From positions 1 to 64,000 of the forward strand of contig NZ_JAJUXH010000029.1 of the NCBI RefSeq assembly GCF_021390245.1: DNA of 64,000 nucleotides, in the 5' to 3' direction. The position numbers and the translations under genes were made by a program. The DNA comes from Dyadobacter sp. CY323. Its GTDB lineage: Bacteria; Bacteroidota; Bacteroidia; Cytophagales; Spirosomataceae. The notes under the pieces are model-generated. The model had not been told where the DNA came from. It was given only the letters and a program-made list of their open reading frames with translations, and ran no database searches. Positions 1 through 8,750 of the stretch are shown here, piece by piece. Positions within the stretch are counted from its first letter, which is position 1. Each line of letters opens with the position of its first letter.

Positions 1-1269
1 CTCTTGGATTCTCCTAAGAATGTAATATGTACAGTCAATGATTATGCAGGTCGTTTCACTGGCGTGGACTGCAACTATATCCAAGGTTGGGCCTGGGACA
101 AAAACTTTCCTAATGCCGCAGTCACGGTGGAGGTTTATGAAGGTAGTATAGTATACGCGACAGCGGTAGCAAATATTTACTTGGAGGATCTTAAGAACAG
201 TGGGACCGGTACCGGTAATTATGGCTTTAAAATAGCTACTCCCGCAAGTCTTCGGGATGGCAAAGCCCATCAATTGAGCATGCGAGTTAAGGGGGCTAGT
301 TCTGTACTTTCAACGTCTTCTCAGAATATAACCTGCGCTGCCAACGAGTATGCTGGCCGTCTCAAAGGAGCGGACTGCGACTATATCCAAGGTTGGGCTT
401 GGGATAAAAATGCTCCTGATGGTGCAGTTACGGTGGAGGTTTATGAAGGCAGTACTGTTCACGCCACAGCAGTTGCGAATATTTACCGGGAAGATGTAAA
501 GGTTAGCGGGATTGGCACGGGTTATTATGGTTTTAAAATCCCTACCCCGCTAAGCCTTAAAGATGGCAAATCACATCCATTGAGTGTAAGGGTCAAAGGC
601 AGCAGCACAATCCTTACGGATTCTCCCAAAAGCGTAACCTGTGTAGGTAACCAGTATGCCGGCCGTTTAAAAGGAGCAGACTGCAACTATATCCAAGGTT
701 GGGCGTGGGACAAAAACTTCCCTGATGTCGCTGTTACGGTTGAGATTTATGAAGGCAGTACAGTTTACGCGACAGCCGTAGCGGATATTTACAGGGAAGA
801 TGTAAAAGCTAGTGGAATTGGTACTGGCTATTATGGTTTCAAAATTTCCACCCCATCAACCCTTAAAGATGGGAAAGCCCATCAGTTGAGCGTGCGCGTA
901 AAAGGGAGTGCCACAGTCTTGCTCGATTCTCCTAAGATTATAACTTGTGCTGCGTCAGCCAGATTAGCAGCAATCACTGAGGCCCAAATGGAGCCAGAAG
1001 CCGTTGAGGCGAAGGATCTTGAATTATTTATAGCACCCAATCCTACAAATGGGAAGTTAGTAGCGACTTTTAGTTTGAAAAAAAATCAAACAGCCTCATT
1101 AGCCGTAATGAATACTCAGGGGCAAGTTGTCTGGACGCAATCAGCTGTTGGACAGCACGGAACAGTTCGCCGGGCGGTTGATGTCAGCAATCATGAAAAT
1201 GGGGTCTACTTTTTTCAGCTTATAATAAAAGGTCAAATACAAACAAAGCGTTTTGTATTAATAAGGTAA
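1..1269 (+). CDS. T9SS-secreted repeat protein, 5' end outside window
   Basis: The frame is open from the first base, so the N-terminus and any signal peptide lie upstream; the TTG at 4 is probably not a real start. What remains is about 421 residues. Three near-identical units of 102 residues each contain a YAGR...DC.YIQGWAWDKN block, a VTVE.YEGS strand and a closing Cys (IxC), so each unit has two conserved cysteines that could form a disulfide. The last 80 residues are a typical type IX secretion sorting domain: PNPTNGK, then VMNTQGQVVW, then NGVYFFQ and a KRFVLI end. The protein should therefore be exported and anchored or released at the cell surface. The repeats look like a beta-sandwich adhesin or carbohydrate-associated module, but I do not recognise the family. 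It has no co-directional neighbour within 1 kb. Confidence 0.85.
   Translation, partial: LLDSPKNVICTVNDYAGRFTGVDCNYIQGWAWDKNFPNAAVTVEVYEGSIVYATAVANIYLEDLKNSGTGTGNYGFKIATPASLRDGKAHQLSMRVKGASSVLSTSSQNITCAANEYAGRLKGADCDYIQGWAWDKNAPDGAVTVEVYEGSTVHATAVANIYREDVKVSGIGTGYYGFKIPTPLSLKDGKSHPLSVRVKGSSTILTDSPKSVTCVGNQYAGRLKGADCNYIQGWAWDKNFPDVAVTVEIYEGSTVYATAVADIYREDVKASGIGTGYYGFKISTPSTLKDGKAHQLSVRVKGSATVLLDSPKIITCAASARLAAITEAQMEPEAVEAKDLELFIAPNPTNGKLVATFSLKKNQTASLAVMNTQGQVVWTQSAVGQHGTVRRAVDVSNHENGVYFFQLIIKGQIQTKRFVLIR
49..960 (+). repeat. three tandem 306-bp in-frame coding repeats
   Basis: The GGYCGT...GACTGC block that opens each unit begins at 49, 355 and 661, an exact 306-bp period. The units are highly similar at DNA level, especially TATATCCAAGGTTGGGC, and differ mainly at third positions, which suggests fairly recent duplication under protein-level selection. 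More units may lie upstream of the window. Confidence 0.85.
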
Positions 1270-2272
1270 CTCGGTTTCTAGCTCGGCTAAGTCCGATGTT
1301 GAACTGTCACTGGACGGAATCGAGGCTCTAACCTGAACGAATTCCTGGCGTCGAGACGTTTCAGCTGGTGTGCCGCACTATGGTTTTGGCTCCTAGGTTT
1401 GCAAATTGATTCCAAAAGTAAATAGGCCTACGCGCTTTTGCCAAGTTTTGTGATCGGTTCCTACTTCTTAACAAAAAGGGATCCATAGAGACACGTATTC
1501 TAACCTAATAGTTGTTTTTTTAACCGCATGGTAAGGTGTCATTGGCCCGTAGCACTTTTAACGACTCATCGCCCTGGCCAATTTCAACTATAAAATGGAT
1601 ACACGATGGTTAGGCGTGATCCGACTTTGACATTTTCTTTCTGTAAGACAGCTTCACAATTTTTACATCACCTCCTAGAAGTTTGTTTGGTTCGGCTCTC
1701 GCCATAACTAGCCTGCATGTCTGACCTGCCCAAGCTCGAAGCGATCAGGTTTCGTCAATTTAGTCTAAGACATGGGGCTTTTCTACTGAGAAATCAGAGC
1801 TTTCGAACAAATCGGTGAGAACCCAGAAAGGGTTCGTCAGCAGTGCTGCAAGAACTTCATGCAATACATCGTATAGGGATAGCAGTAAAAGCTTAACTAA
1901 GAAATCTGCATTACCCAATAAACTATTTGCAAAAACTTATAAATATGAGAACATTTACCGATTTTAATCGGGATGAAAACGAAGGACGAGCTCTTTGAAA
2001 ATTGTATTACTGGGCTAATCCATTGACAGCCATTTAGGTAGAGAGGGTTATAAACCAATGCTTAATTCAGAATAAAAAGTAGCACGGTGCGAGAATTTAA
2101 TAGCAATAACATATTTTTGTCTGTTACTTAAAAGCTCTGGGTCTGTATAAACAAACTATGTGAAGAATATAATGCAAAAAATCTTTATTAACATGTATAC
2201 GGATCGCTGGCTTACACGCTAAATATCAAAAAATCCCGATAATACCATAATACTCAACGTAAAAATAGATAC
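1270..2272. other. about 1 kb without a recognisable gene
   Basis: Stops occur in all frames and no open frame of 60 codons exists. I found no tRNA-like fold, no clear hairpin terminator after 1269 and no recognisable protein fragment. The base composition resembles the flanking AT-rich DNA. It may be decayed coding sequence or the upstream region of the acyltransferase at 2273, but the sequence does not decide this. Confidence 0.5.
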
Positions 2273-4228
2273 ATGACGATTAAATATAGGCCTGAGATTG
2301 ATGGACTAAGAGCTATCGCTGTTGTTCCGGTGGTATTATTTCATATGGGATTTAACTGGATAGAAGGAGGTTATTTTGGCGTTGATGTTTTTTTCGTCAT
2401 CAGCGGCTATTTAATCACCTCTATCATTATTAAAGAAAATCATTCCAGTTCTTTCTCTTTTAAGAACTTTTGGATGCGACGAGTTCAGCGTATCCTACCA
2501 GCATTACTTGTGATGGTAATTGCAGTTCTTATCGCCAGTTATTACATTGTTTATCGTCCAATGTTGAAAACCTATTCCGGTGATGCCATTTCTACTGTAT
2601 TTTCATATGCCAATATTTCGGCGCTTTTGAAATTTGGCGACTATTGGGGAGATGCAGCAGAATCTTCACCTTTTCTGCACGCGTGGTCATTATCGGTTGA
2701 AGAACAATATTATCTGTTTTATCCTGTACTAATCTTTTTTCTATTTAGAAATAGGTTACCTATTGTACCTGTTTTAACTGCATTGGCAGCACTAAGTCTT
2801 GTTTGTTTCTTGTTTGCTACAAAAAAGTACCCTACAGCCGGATTTTATCTACTTCCATTTAGGGCATGGGAGATGGCAGCAGGAGGCCTACTGGCCTTCA
2901 GTAGCGTCCAGACTTTGCCAAAGCCTCACCTGAAACTAGGAAAACTACTATCAGTGCTAGGTTTGCTTTTAATTATAAGCTCATATTTTATTTTTTCAGG
3001 CTCTTCGGGCATAGGGGTAACTGCGCTATTGCCAGTTATTGGATCCGTATTAGTAATTGCTTTTGCTTCCGACACAAATAGTGTCGGACGGTTATTAGGC
3101 TCTAATAGTCTGGTACACATTGGGAAAGTATCTTACTCACTTTATTTATGGCACTGGCCGGTGATCGTATTAGGAAGGGAATTTTTATATACCCTTCCCA
3201 AACTTCCTGACTTTTATGACCTGTTTATTGCGTTATTGATGATAGTATTCACATATTTATCGTATTTTTTAGTAGAGAAAAAGACTCGTTATCGTAAGAG
3301 TATATTGCAGTATGTTTTTGTATTACTTGCAGTGTGCTTGACCATCAGTTTTGTTTACAAGAATTTGCTTCCAGTTAGCTACGTATCCTCATTTAATAGA
3401 ACAAAATTTTTTGGACTGATATATGACGTCACACCCACAGTCGAAGTTTCTCAGGGAGCACTGGCTAAGCGAGATGGTATTATTGCTCCTACCCGAAGCA
3501 GTATTTTTAAAGGTATCCACCCAGAAGAAGGCATCATTGTTGGGAGCGAAGGGTTATATCCGGGCATTGTCGTTGTTGGCGATTCACATGGCGCCATGTG
3601 GGGAAAAGTCATTGATGAAATAGGAGAGGAACTAGGGGTAAAAAGGGCTTTTTACACGCATGTCGGTGGCAATCCATTCTTTAAAATTCCGCTCTCTGAT
3701 AAACCTGAAAAAGCAAAAGGATTCTCTGATCAACAACGACATTTGTATGAGCAAAGCTTGCTAAACAATCTAGCGATGTGGAAGCCAAAGTTGCTAATTG
3801 TGTCGTGCAAATGGTCGCATAAATCAAATGAAAATATTTCTCAATTAGAAGGTCTCTTAAAGTTTGTTGATACACATTCTATTACAGTTGTATTATTAAA
3901 TCAACCTCCTATTGTAAAGCAAATCGGAGAGAAGAACAGTAGCCAATATCTTGCGTACCTAGGGTATAAGCCAAGGCAGGGCAGGCAATACCTACCTTCA
4001 ATCGAGAACACTGATGTAGTACTTCAGAATGATATGATCAACTTGATCGCAAAAAAATATGCCCATTGCGCTGTATTAGATGTTGCTTCACTTTATCAGA
4101 AAGACAAGAATGTGTTGATTAGCTATAATAACGAGATTGTATATTATGATGACGATCACCTTAGCTACCAAGGGACGGTCCTTGCTAAAGATAAATTAAT
4201 GGCAGTAATCAGACAAAAAGTACAATAG
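2273..4228 (+). CDS. acyltransferase-3 membrane protein with C-terminal SGNH domain (OafA-like)
   Basis: This 651-residue inner-membrane enzyme is expected to carry acyl (usually acetyl) groups across the membrane onto a cell-surface glycan. Residues 1-350 are the polytopic acyltransferase-3 domain with its R-x10-H signature (R13...H24) and the YFGVDVFFVISG block near residue 40. After the last membrane span there is a periplasmic SGNH-type domain: GDSH at 436-439 supplies the nucleophile block and DDDH around 626-629 the Asp/His pair. The fused architecture and length match OafA/OatA-type O-acetyltransferases. The gene stands alone on the plus strand, convergent with the exopolysaccharide operon that starts at its far side, so its substrate may be that polymer or lipopolysaccharide. 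The ATG start fits the family N-terminus (YRPEIDGLRAIAV). Confidence 0.93.
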   Translation: MTIKYRPEIDGLRAIAVVPVVLFHMGFNWIEGGYFGVDVFFVISGYLITSIIIKENHSSSFSFKNFWMRRVQRILPALLVMVIAVLIASYYIVYRPMLKTYSGDAISTVFSYANISALLKFGDYWGDAAESSPFLHAWSLSVEEQYYLFYPVLIFFLFRNRLPIVPVLTALAALSLVCFLFATKKYPTAGFYLLPFRAWEMAAGGLLAFSSVQTLPKPHLKLGKLLSVLGLLLIISSYFIFSGSSGIGVTALLPVIGSVLVIAFASDTNSVGRLLGSNSLVHIGKVSYSLYLWHWPVIVLGREFLYTLPKLPDFYDLFIALLMIVFTYLSYFLVEKKTRYRKSILQYVFVLLAVCLTISFVYKNLLPVSYVSSFNRTKFFGLIYDVTPTVEVSQGALAKRDGIIAPTRSSIFKGIHPEEGIIVGSEGLYPGIVVVGDSHGAMWGKVIDEIGEELGVKRAFYTHVGGNPFFKIPLSDKPEKAKGFSDQQRHLYEQSLLNNLAMWKPKLLIVSCKWSHKSNENISQLEGLLKFVDTHSITVVLLNQPPIVKQIGEKNSSQYLAYLGYKPRQGRQYLPSIENTDVVLQNDMINLIAKKYAHCAVLDVASLYQKDKNVLISYNNEIVYYDDDHLSYQGTVLAKDKLMAVIRQKVQ

Positions 4229-4458
4229 GAGTGATGCGGACATAATCAAGGAAGTGGCTTGACAGGCCTCACATTTTACTACAATTTCCCCGACGTGTTG
4301 CAAAAGTTAGAAGTCGACAATAGATAAGCAAGTAGATATTGTTAGACTGATGTAAAATTCAAACCTTTCTGAGTGAATTACTCGCTGACTCAGCTAATCG
4401 CTTCCAGGCTTTATTAAAGTTAGCATGTAATTGTCAATAGCTATTTAAGAACCAATTG

Positions 4459-5574
4459 CTAAAAATTAATAATTGAATAAAAGGCCTTCTTGGGGGTCAT
4501 CTTTTCTGTAAACAAATATGGATATGCAGATGTCTTAAGTCGTTTACTGAGAAAATTCGGCCAATCGGCACCGCCCCATAGGGTAATTCCGGTAACTGCT
4601 GGTTCCTCTCTGCATACTCTGAAAAGAATCTCATATTGTTTTGCCTGTTTATCAATAATATCTTCTGAATATATCCTTTGCTTTCCTAATTCGTATTTTT
4701 TTTCACTAGTGCGATCAAACATAGCAATATCAACTTCTGTAAACTGAATCTCCAAACCAATGCTCTTAAACTTTGCTAAATCTGCTTTCAAGCTTTTTTC
4801 CGTGAAACTATTCAGTCCATAATGTCCTTGTATTCCCAAACCGTCAATCGGTACGCCTTTTTGCTTGAGTCGTTTTAGTAGCTCAAATATTTTATCTCGT
4901 TTTTCTTGAGTGACAAAATGATCGTTATAGAAAAGCTTTGTCTTGGGATCCGCTTTTTTTGCGATTCTAAACGCAGCTTCGATATACTGTTCACCAAGTA
5001 TTTCATAGAGCCTGTCATTACTCCGGTGCATAGTATTGCCTCCATAAATCGACTCGTTGACTATATCCCAACAGTAGATCTTGCCCTTATAACGTTTCAT
5101 GGCAGTCGTGATAAGCGTATCTATTCTTTTTAAGAGTAAAGATTTACTTACTTTCTTACCATTTTCTTTAAAAAACCAATCAGGCATCGTTGAGTAGAAG
5201 ATGGGACAATGCCCTCTGATTTTTAGATTGTTTTTATATGCAAAATTAACAAGACTATCAGTTTGGGAAAAATCAAAAATTCCTTCTCTAGGATATATTG
5301 TACGGGCTTTTATATCTGGACAGGTAATGCTCGAATATTGCGAGACAACAAATTTTTTTAATTCTTCATTCTTTAGATAGTGATAGAACATAGCTGTTCC
5401 AACCGGAAAATAATCTTTGTAGGCGCTTTTTAAGGTTACCCCCGCGCCTTTCTTTGTATCCGTTTTAGTTTGTATCAATAACCTTTTGCTATCGGAGTTA
5501 TCATTTCTCGATTCTTGGGTTTTTGTGGTCAATCCCAGCAGAGGAATCAACAGCATCCCTATGACGTTCCTCAT
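4459..5574 (-). CDS. divergent GH10 family glycoside hydrolase (endo-xylanase-like)
   Basis: This 371-residue protein has an N-terminal hydrophobic segment (residues 1-17) that suggests export. The GH10 barrel is recognisable from WDIVNE, with acid/base Glu174, and FTEVD, with nucleophile Glu280; QGHY near 249-252 and the ITLWG block near the end also fit. GH10 enzymes normally cut beta-1,4-xylan. Two otherwise conserved substrate-site blocks are altered: the usual ENxxKW is SITCPDIKA at 82-90, and the usual HTLVWH is HCPIFY at 122-127. The specificity is therefore probably not plain xylan. The gene is the last of the exopolysaccharide operon and overlaps the upstream WecG-like gene by 4 bp (ATGA). 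A role in trimming or releasing the locus's own polymer is inferred. Confidence 0.85.
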   Translation of the reverse strand: MRNVIGMLLIPLLGLTTKTQESRNDNSDSKRLLIQTKTDTKKGAGVTLKSAYKDYFPVGTAMFYHYLKNEELKKFVVSQYSSITCPDIKARTIYPREGIFDFSQTDSLVNFAYKNNLKIRGHCPIFYSTMPDWFFKENGKKVSKSLLLKRIDTLITTAMKRYKGKIYCWDIVNESIYGGNTMHRSNDRLYEILGEQYIEAAFRIAKKADPKTKLFYNDHFVTQEKRDKIFELLKRLKQKGVPIDGLGIQGHYGLNSFTEKSLKADLAKFKSIGLEIQFTEVDIAMFDRTSEKKYELGKQRIYSEDIIDKQAKQYEILFRVCREEPAVTGITLWGGADWPNFLSKRLKTSAYPYLFTEKMTPKKAFYSIINF

Positions 5575-6329
5575 ATATCATTTGCCAAATTATTTGTTTT
5601 AAATAAATACTTTGCAAATATTTTTAGTGATTGATAGTTGGTGACCAAATATCTTTTAAATAGTCTCCTGGGCTGCAGATAAAGCCTGAATAACCATTCT
5701 AATCCTAAACGACGCATTATCAAAGGAGCCCTGCGGTTATTTTCTGCAAGAAAATCAAATAATCCTCCACAAGTTTTGATAATACCAACTTCACAATTGT
5801 CTCTTATGAGTAATGAGAAGAGCTCTTGTTTAGGCCTACCAAGTCCTACCCAGATAAAATTCGGGTGCGCATCGTCTATTTCTTTCAAAACTTTTTCATG
5901 GTCAGCTTCCGAAAAATACCCATTTCTAAATCCGGCAATTTTTATGCCGGGGTATTGGCTGCGGACATTAGCTACGGTTTTTTGTATGGTGTCCTCATTA
6001 CCACCTAGGAAATAATGAGATTCGCCATTCTTCCTAGATTGTGAGGCCACATTATGAAACCAGTCTGTCGTGGCAATTCGTTCAGGAAGACCTTCTTTTG
6101 ATAGCATTTTTGAAGCGGTAACGATTGACATTCCATCCGCATGAACGTAGTTCGCATTTAGAAATAATTTCTTGAAATCAAGATCGTTATGAAATTTTGC
6201 CAGGCTTTCACCATTAAGTGAAAAAGATATTATTTTGCCAAACTTACGGGACTCCTCAATAACAAAGGTGGCAAACTGATCTCTCGTGAGGTTCACTAAT
6301 TCAACCCCGCAAAATTGTATTGTTTTCAT
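5571..6329 (-). CDS. WecG/TagA/CpsF family glycosyltransferase (GT26)
   Basis: This 252-residue cytoplasmic or membrane-associated enzyme is expected to add a sugar to a lipid-linked intermediate. The GT26 hallmarks are HADGMSIV near residue 90, VGLGRPKQE near 167 (binding loop) and GGLFDFLAENNRRAP near 205. The length is normal for the family (about 240-260). The start ATG is followed by a typical N-terminus (FCGVELVNLT). It lies inside the EPS operon; its stop overlaps the start of the GH10 gene. WecG-type enzymes usually add ManNAc or ManNAcA as the second sugar of a repeat unit, but the donor cannot be read from sequence. Confidence 0.92.
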   Translation of the reverse strand: MKTIQFCGVELVNLTRDQFATFVIEESRKFGKIISFSLNGESLAKFHNDLDFKKLFLNANYVHADGMSIVTASKMLSKEGLPERIATTDWFHNVASQSRKNGESHYFLGGNEDTIQKTVANVRSQYPGIKIAGFRNGYFSEADHEKVLKEIDDAHPNFIWVGLGRPKQELFSLLIRDNCEVGIIKTCGGLFDFLAENNRRAPLIMRRLGLEWLFRLYLQPRRLFKRYLVTNYQSLKIFAKYLFKTNNLANDI

Positions 6330-6386
6330 ATGTGTTGAGTTTTCTTACCTGAAATAAAAGAAGTTAATAATTTTAATAAGGAATTG

Positions 6387-7250
6387 TTATTCAAAAAGTA
6401 TCTTTGAAAATACTTTTCCGCCTTGCTTGTTTAAATGATCTTGATTGCTAAAATACCCATCTTGATCTGCAAATGCGGTTTTGTGATCCAATATTCTTAT
6501 GCCACTGTCGCTGAGCACCTTATCGGCACCAAAGTTTGCATCACCTAAAACGTCCATATACGATGCGGCCAATGGAAATTTTACGCCTAAAAGAGTGATG
6601 TTGTGCTCTTTACTTAAAGATATAATATTTTCCAGTGATATTTTTAGTCGCTCGCTACTTTTCTGCCCCGAAAATTGGTAGTTTTTCCTGTCTTCAGACT
6701 TAACGACCCGCTGTTCAGCAGATAATGTCGACCAATCTTCCTCTTTTACCAGCTCGGGATGAATAATCGATGCGACACTCCTTAGAAGAAACCGACGGAA
6801 AATGGTCCTTATCTTCGGCTGTAAGATCACAAAATAGTAGGTAATATATTTAGATTGAATATATGTGAAAGTATCAGTGTTATTTTTTGTTAGGTAAAAT
6901 ACACTTCGATCTGTATTGTTGTTATTATCCCGATAACGGCTGAGCATATGATCGTCTACGTTAACATATACAGTATCTATTTGATATTTATTTTCAATTA
7001 AATAGAGTAGCTTTCTTTCAATATCAAAATATGACTCGCTTCCCGCAGAAAAATTATAGACATTATACTCTTCGGGATATTTGGCTAGCGGCAGACCGTG
7101 GGAATCAGAAAAAACAAAAGAATGAAACCGCTTTTCAGGCACAACACTATATCCATTATAGTATGTCTTATAGGCGAAATAGTACACTACGCAATTAAAT
7201 GCAATAACTATGCCAATAAATATCATTATGTTTTGAACGAACCTTCTCAT
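6387..7250 (-). CDS. SGNH-hydrolase-like membrane-anchored protein, likely partner of the MBOAT acyltransferase
   Basis: The protein is 287 residues from ATG at 7250, chosen because it leaves 16 bp after the MBOAT stop and puts a hydrophobic anchor (IMIFIGIVIAFNCVVYYF) directly at the N-terminus; an upstream frame would overlap the MBOAT gene by 47 bp. After the anchor comes FSDSHG, resembling the GDSH nucleophile block of SGNH esterases, and close to the C-terminus DHLNKQG, resembling the DxxH block. This pattern and its position directly behind an AlgI-like MBOAT recall AlgJ/AlgX or DltD-type proteins, which take the acyl group in the periplasm and put it on the glycan. Function is inferred from context plus these motifs; the overall sequence is not a close match to any family I can name. 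Confidence 0.65.
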   Translation of the reverse strand: MRRFVQNIMIFIGIVIAFNCVVYYFAYKTYYNGYSVVPEKRFHSFVFSDSHGLPLAKYPEEYNVYNFSAGSESYFDIERKLLYLIENKYQIDTVYVNVDDHMLSRYRDNNNNTDRSVFYLTKNNTDTFTYIQSKYITYYFVILQPKIRTIFRRFLLRSVASIIHPELVKEEDWSTLSAEQRVVKSEDRKNYQFSGQKSSERLKISLENIISLSKEHNITLLGVKFPLAASYMDVLGDANFGADKVLSDSGIRILDHKTAFADQDGYFSNQDHLNKQGGKVFSKILFE

Positions 7251-7266
7251 ATCATCACACCAAAAG

Positions 7267-8721
7267 TTAGAACTGGAAATATATAAATTCAACTGTCTCT
7301 TCAAAATTTCCAAAAAAATAGATGGCGAGTGTAATCATACAGTAATAAACCCAGCGGAATGATTTAGATTTTATACTGGGGATACCTTCAATTGCATAAT
7401 TTTTTTCTCTTCCAATCCACTCAATGAACAAAAAGAGTACAAGGAGGACCACTAAAATTAGAATTCTATCCATTTCGGGAAGTTTCGGAGCTGAGAATAG
7501 AGTAGGGGAAACTATACCGGAGATATAGCTAAATGCATGGATGACGCTTTCCGCGCGGAAGAATATCCAGGCAAGGGTAACTAATGTGAATGTTACAATC
7601 AACTGCACTGATTCTTTAAGTGATGGCAGAAATCTTCCTTTTGCAACTGTTTCTAAATTGTTTCGATTAGTTCTAGTAATAATCGATGGCATCATATATA
7701 ACGCGTGCAGCCCACCCCAAATAATAAAAGTCCAGTTCGCTCCGTGCCAGAACCCGCTAACTAAAAATATAATAAACGTATTTCGTATTCGCAACCAGTT
7801 TCCGCCACGACTTCCTCCTAAGGGAATATATAAGTAGTCCTTAAACCAAGATGATAGTGATATATGCCAACGACGCCAGAATTCAGCTATATCTCTGGAG
7901 AAGTAGGGAAAGTTGAAGTTTTTTAACAATTCAATACCTAGAAGCCTTGCACTTCCTAATGCAATATCTGAATATCCAGAAAAGTCGCCATAAATCTGGA
8001 AAGTAAAAAGGATTGCACCTAGGGCAAGGTTGCTCCCGCTTTGATGAGTACTATCATTGAAAATCTGATTAGCGAAAATTGCACAATTATCTGCAATGAC
8101 AACTTTTTTAACAAGTCCCCAAAGTATTTGTCGAAGGCCGTCAACTGCCTTCGGGTAGTCAAATTTTCGCGGCCTTTCAAGTTGCGGAAGCAAGTGTGTT
8201 GCACGCTCAATTGGTCCCGCAACCAGCAAGGGAAAAAAGCTGACAAATAATGTATAGTTCACCCAATTATAAGACGGTTTTAGCCTGTTATAATAGATGT
8301 CAAATACATATGAGAGCCCATGAAAAGTATAAAAGGAAATGCCAACAGGAAGTATAATTTGCAAAGTTGAATAATGGGGTTGTAGACCGAATCCTTGTAA
8401 TAGTTCTGCGAAAGACTCTATGAAGAAGTTATAGTATTTAAAGAATCCTAAAAAGCCTAAATTAATTCCAACACTCAAATACAGCCAAAGTTTCTTCTTA
8501 AATTTTGTCTTGGCTTCATAAATGGTAATTCCTGAGAAATAGTCAAGCCCGGTTGAAAACGCTAACAGAAACACAAAGCGCCAGTCCCAACAACCGTAGA
8601 AATAGTAGCTGGCTGCCAGAAGCATTAAGTTTTGCCATTTTAACGATTTTTCATTTAGCCACCAATAAAGTAGGAAAATGAAAGCAAGAAATATAGGGTA
8701 TTGCAGGGAATTAAAAAGCAT
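7267..8721 (-). CDS. MBOAT family O-acyltransferase (AlgI/DltB-like)
   Basis: This 484-residue polytopic membrane protein begins with the family-typical MLFNSLQYPIFLAFIF. It carries the MBOAT core FWRRWHISLSSWF and the catalytic-His block FLVSGFWHGANW, with about ten hydrophobic segments. The length matches AlgI and its relatives (470-520). Such proteins move acyl groups, normally acetyl, across the inner membrane for O-acylation of secreted polysaccharides. It sits inside the EPS operon directly upstream of the SGNH-like protein, the usual pairing for periplasmic O-acetylation, so acetylation of the locus's polymer is a good inference. Confidence 0.95.
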   Translation of the reverse strand: MLFNSLQYPIFLAFIFLLYWWLNEKSLKWQNLMLLAASYYFYGCWDWRFVFLLAFSTGLDYFSGITIYEAKTKFKKKLWLYLSVGINLGFLGFFKYYNFFIESFAELLQGFGLQPHYSTLQIILPVGISFYTFHGLSYVFDIYYNRLKPSYNWVNYTLFVSFFPLLVAGPIERATHLLPQLERPRKFDYPKAVDGLRQILWGLVKKVVIADNCAIFANQIFNDSTHQSGSNLALGAILFTFQIYGDFSGYSDIALGSARLLGIELLKNFNFPYFSRDIAEFWRRWHISLSSWFKDYLYIPLGGSRGGNWLRIRNTFIIFLVSGFWHGANWTFIIWGGLHALYMMPSIITRTNRNNLETVAKGRFLPSLKESVQLIVTFTLVTLAWIFFRAESVIHAFSYISGIVSPTLFSAPKLPEMDRILILVVLLVLFLFIEWIGREKNYAIEGIPSIKSKSFRWVYYCMITLAIYFFGNFEETVEFIYFQF

Positions 8722-8750
8722 TCTTTCTTTTCTTTTAATTTGTTTTTACC

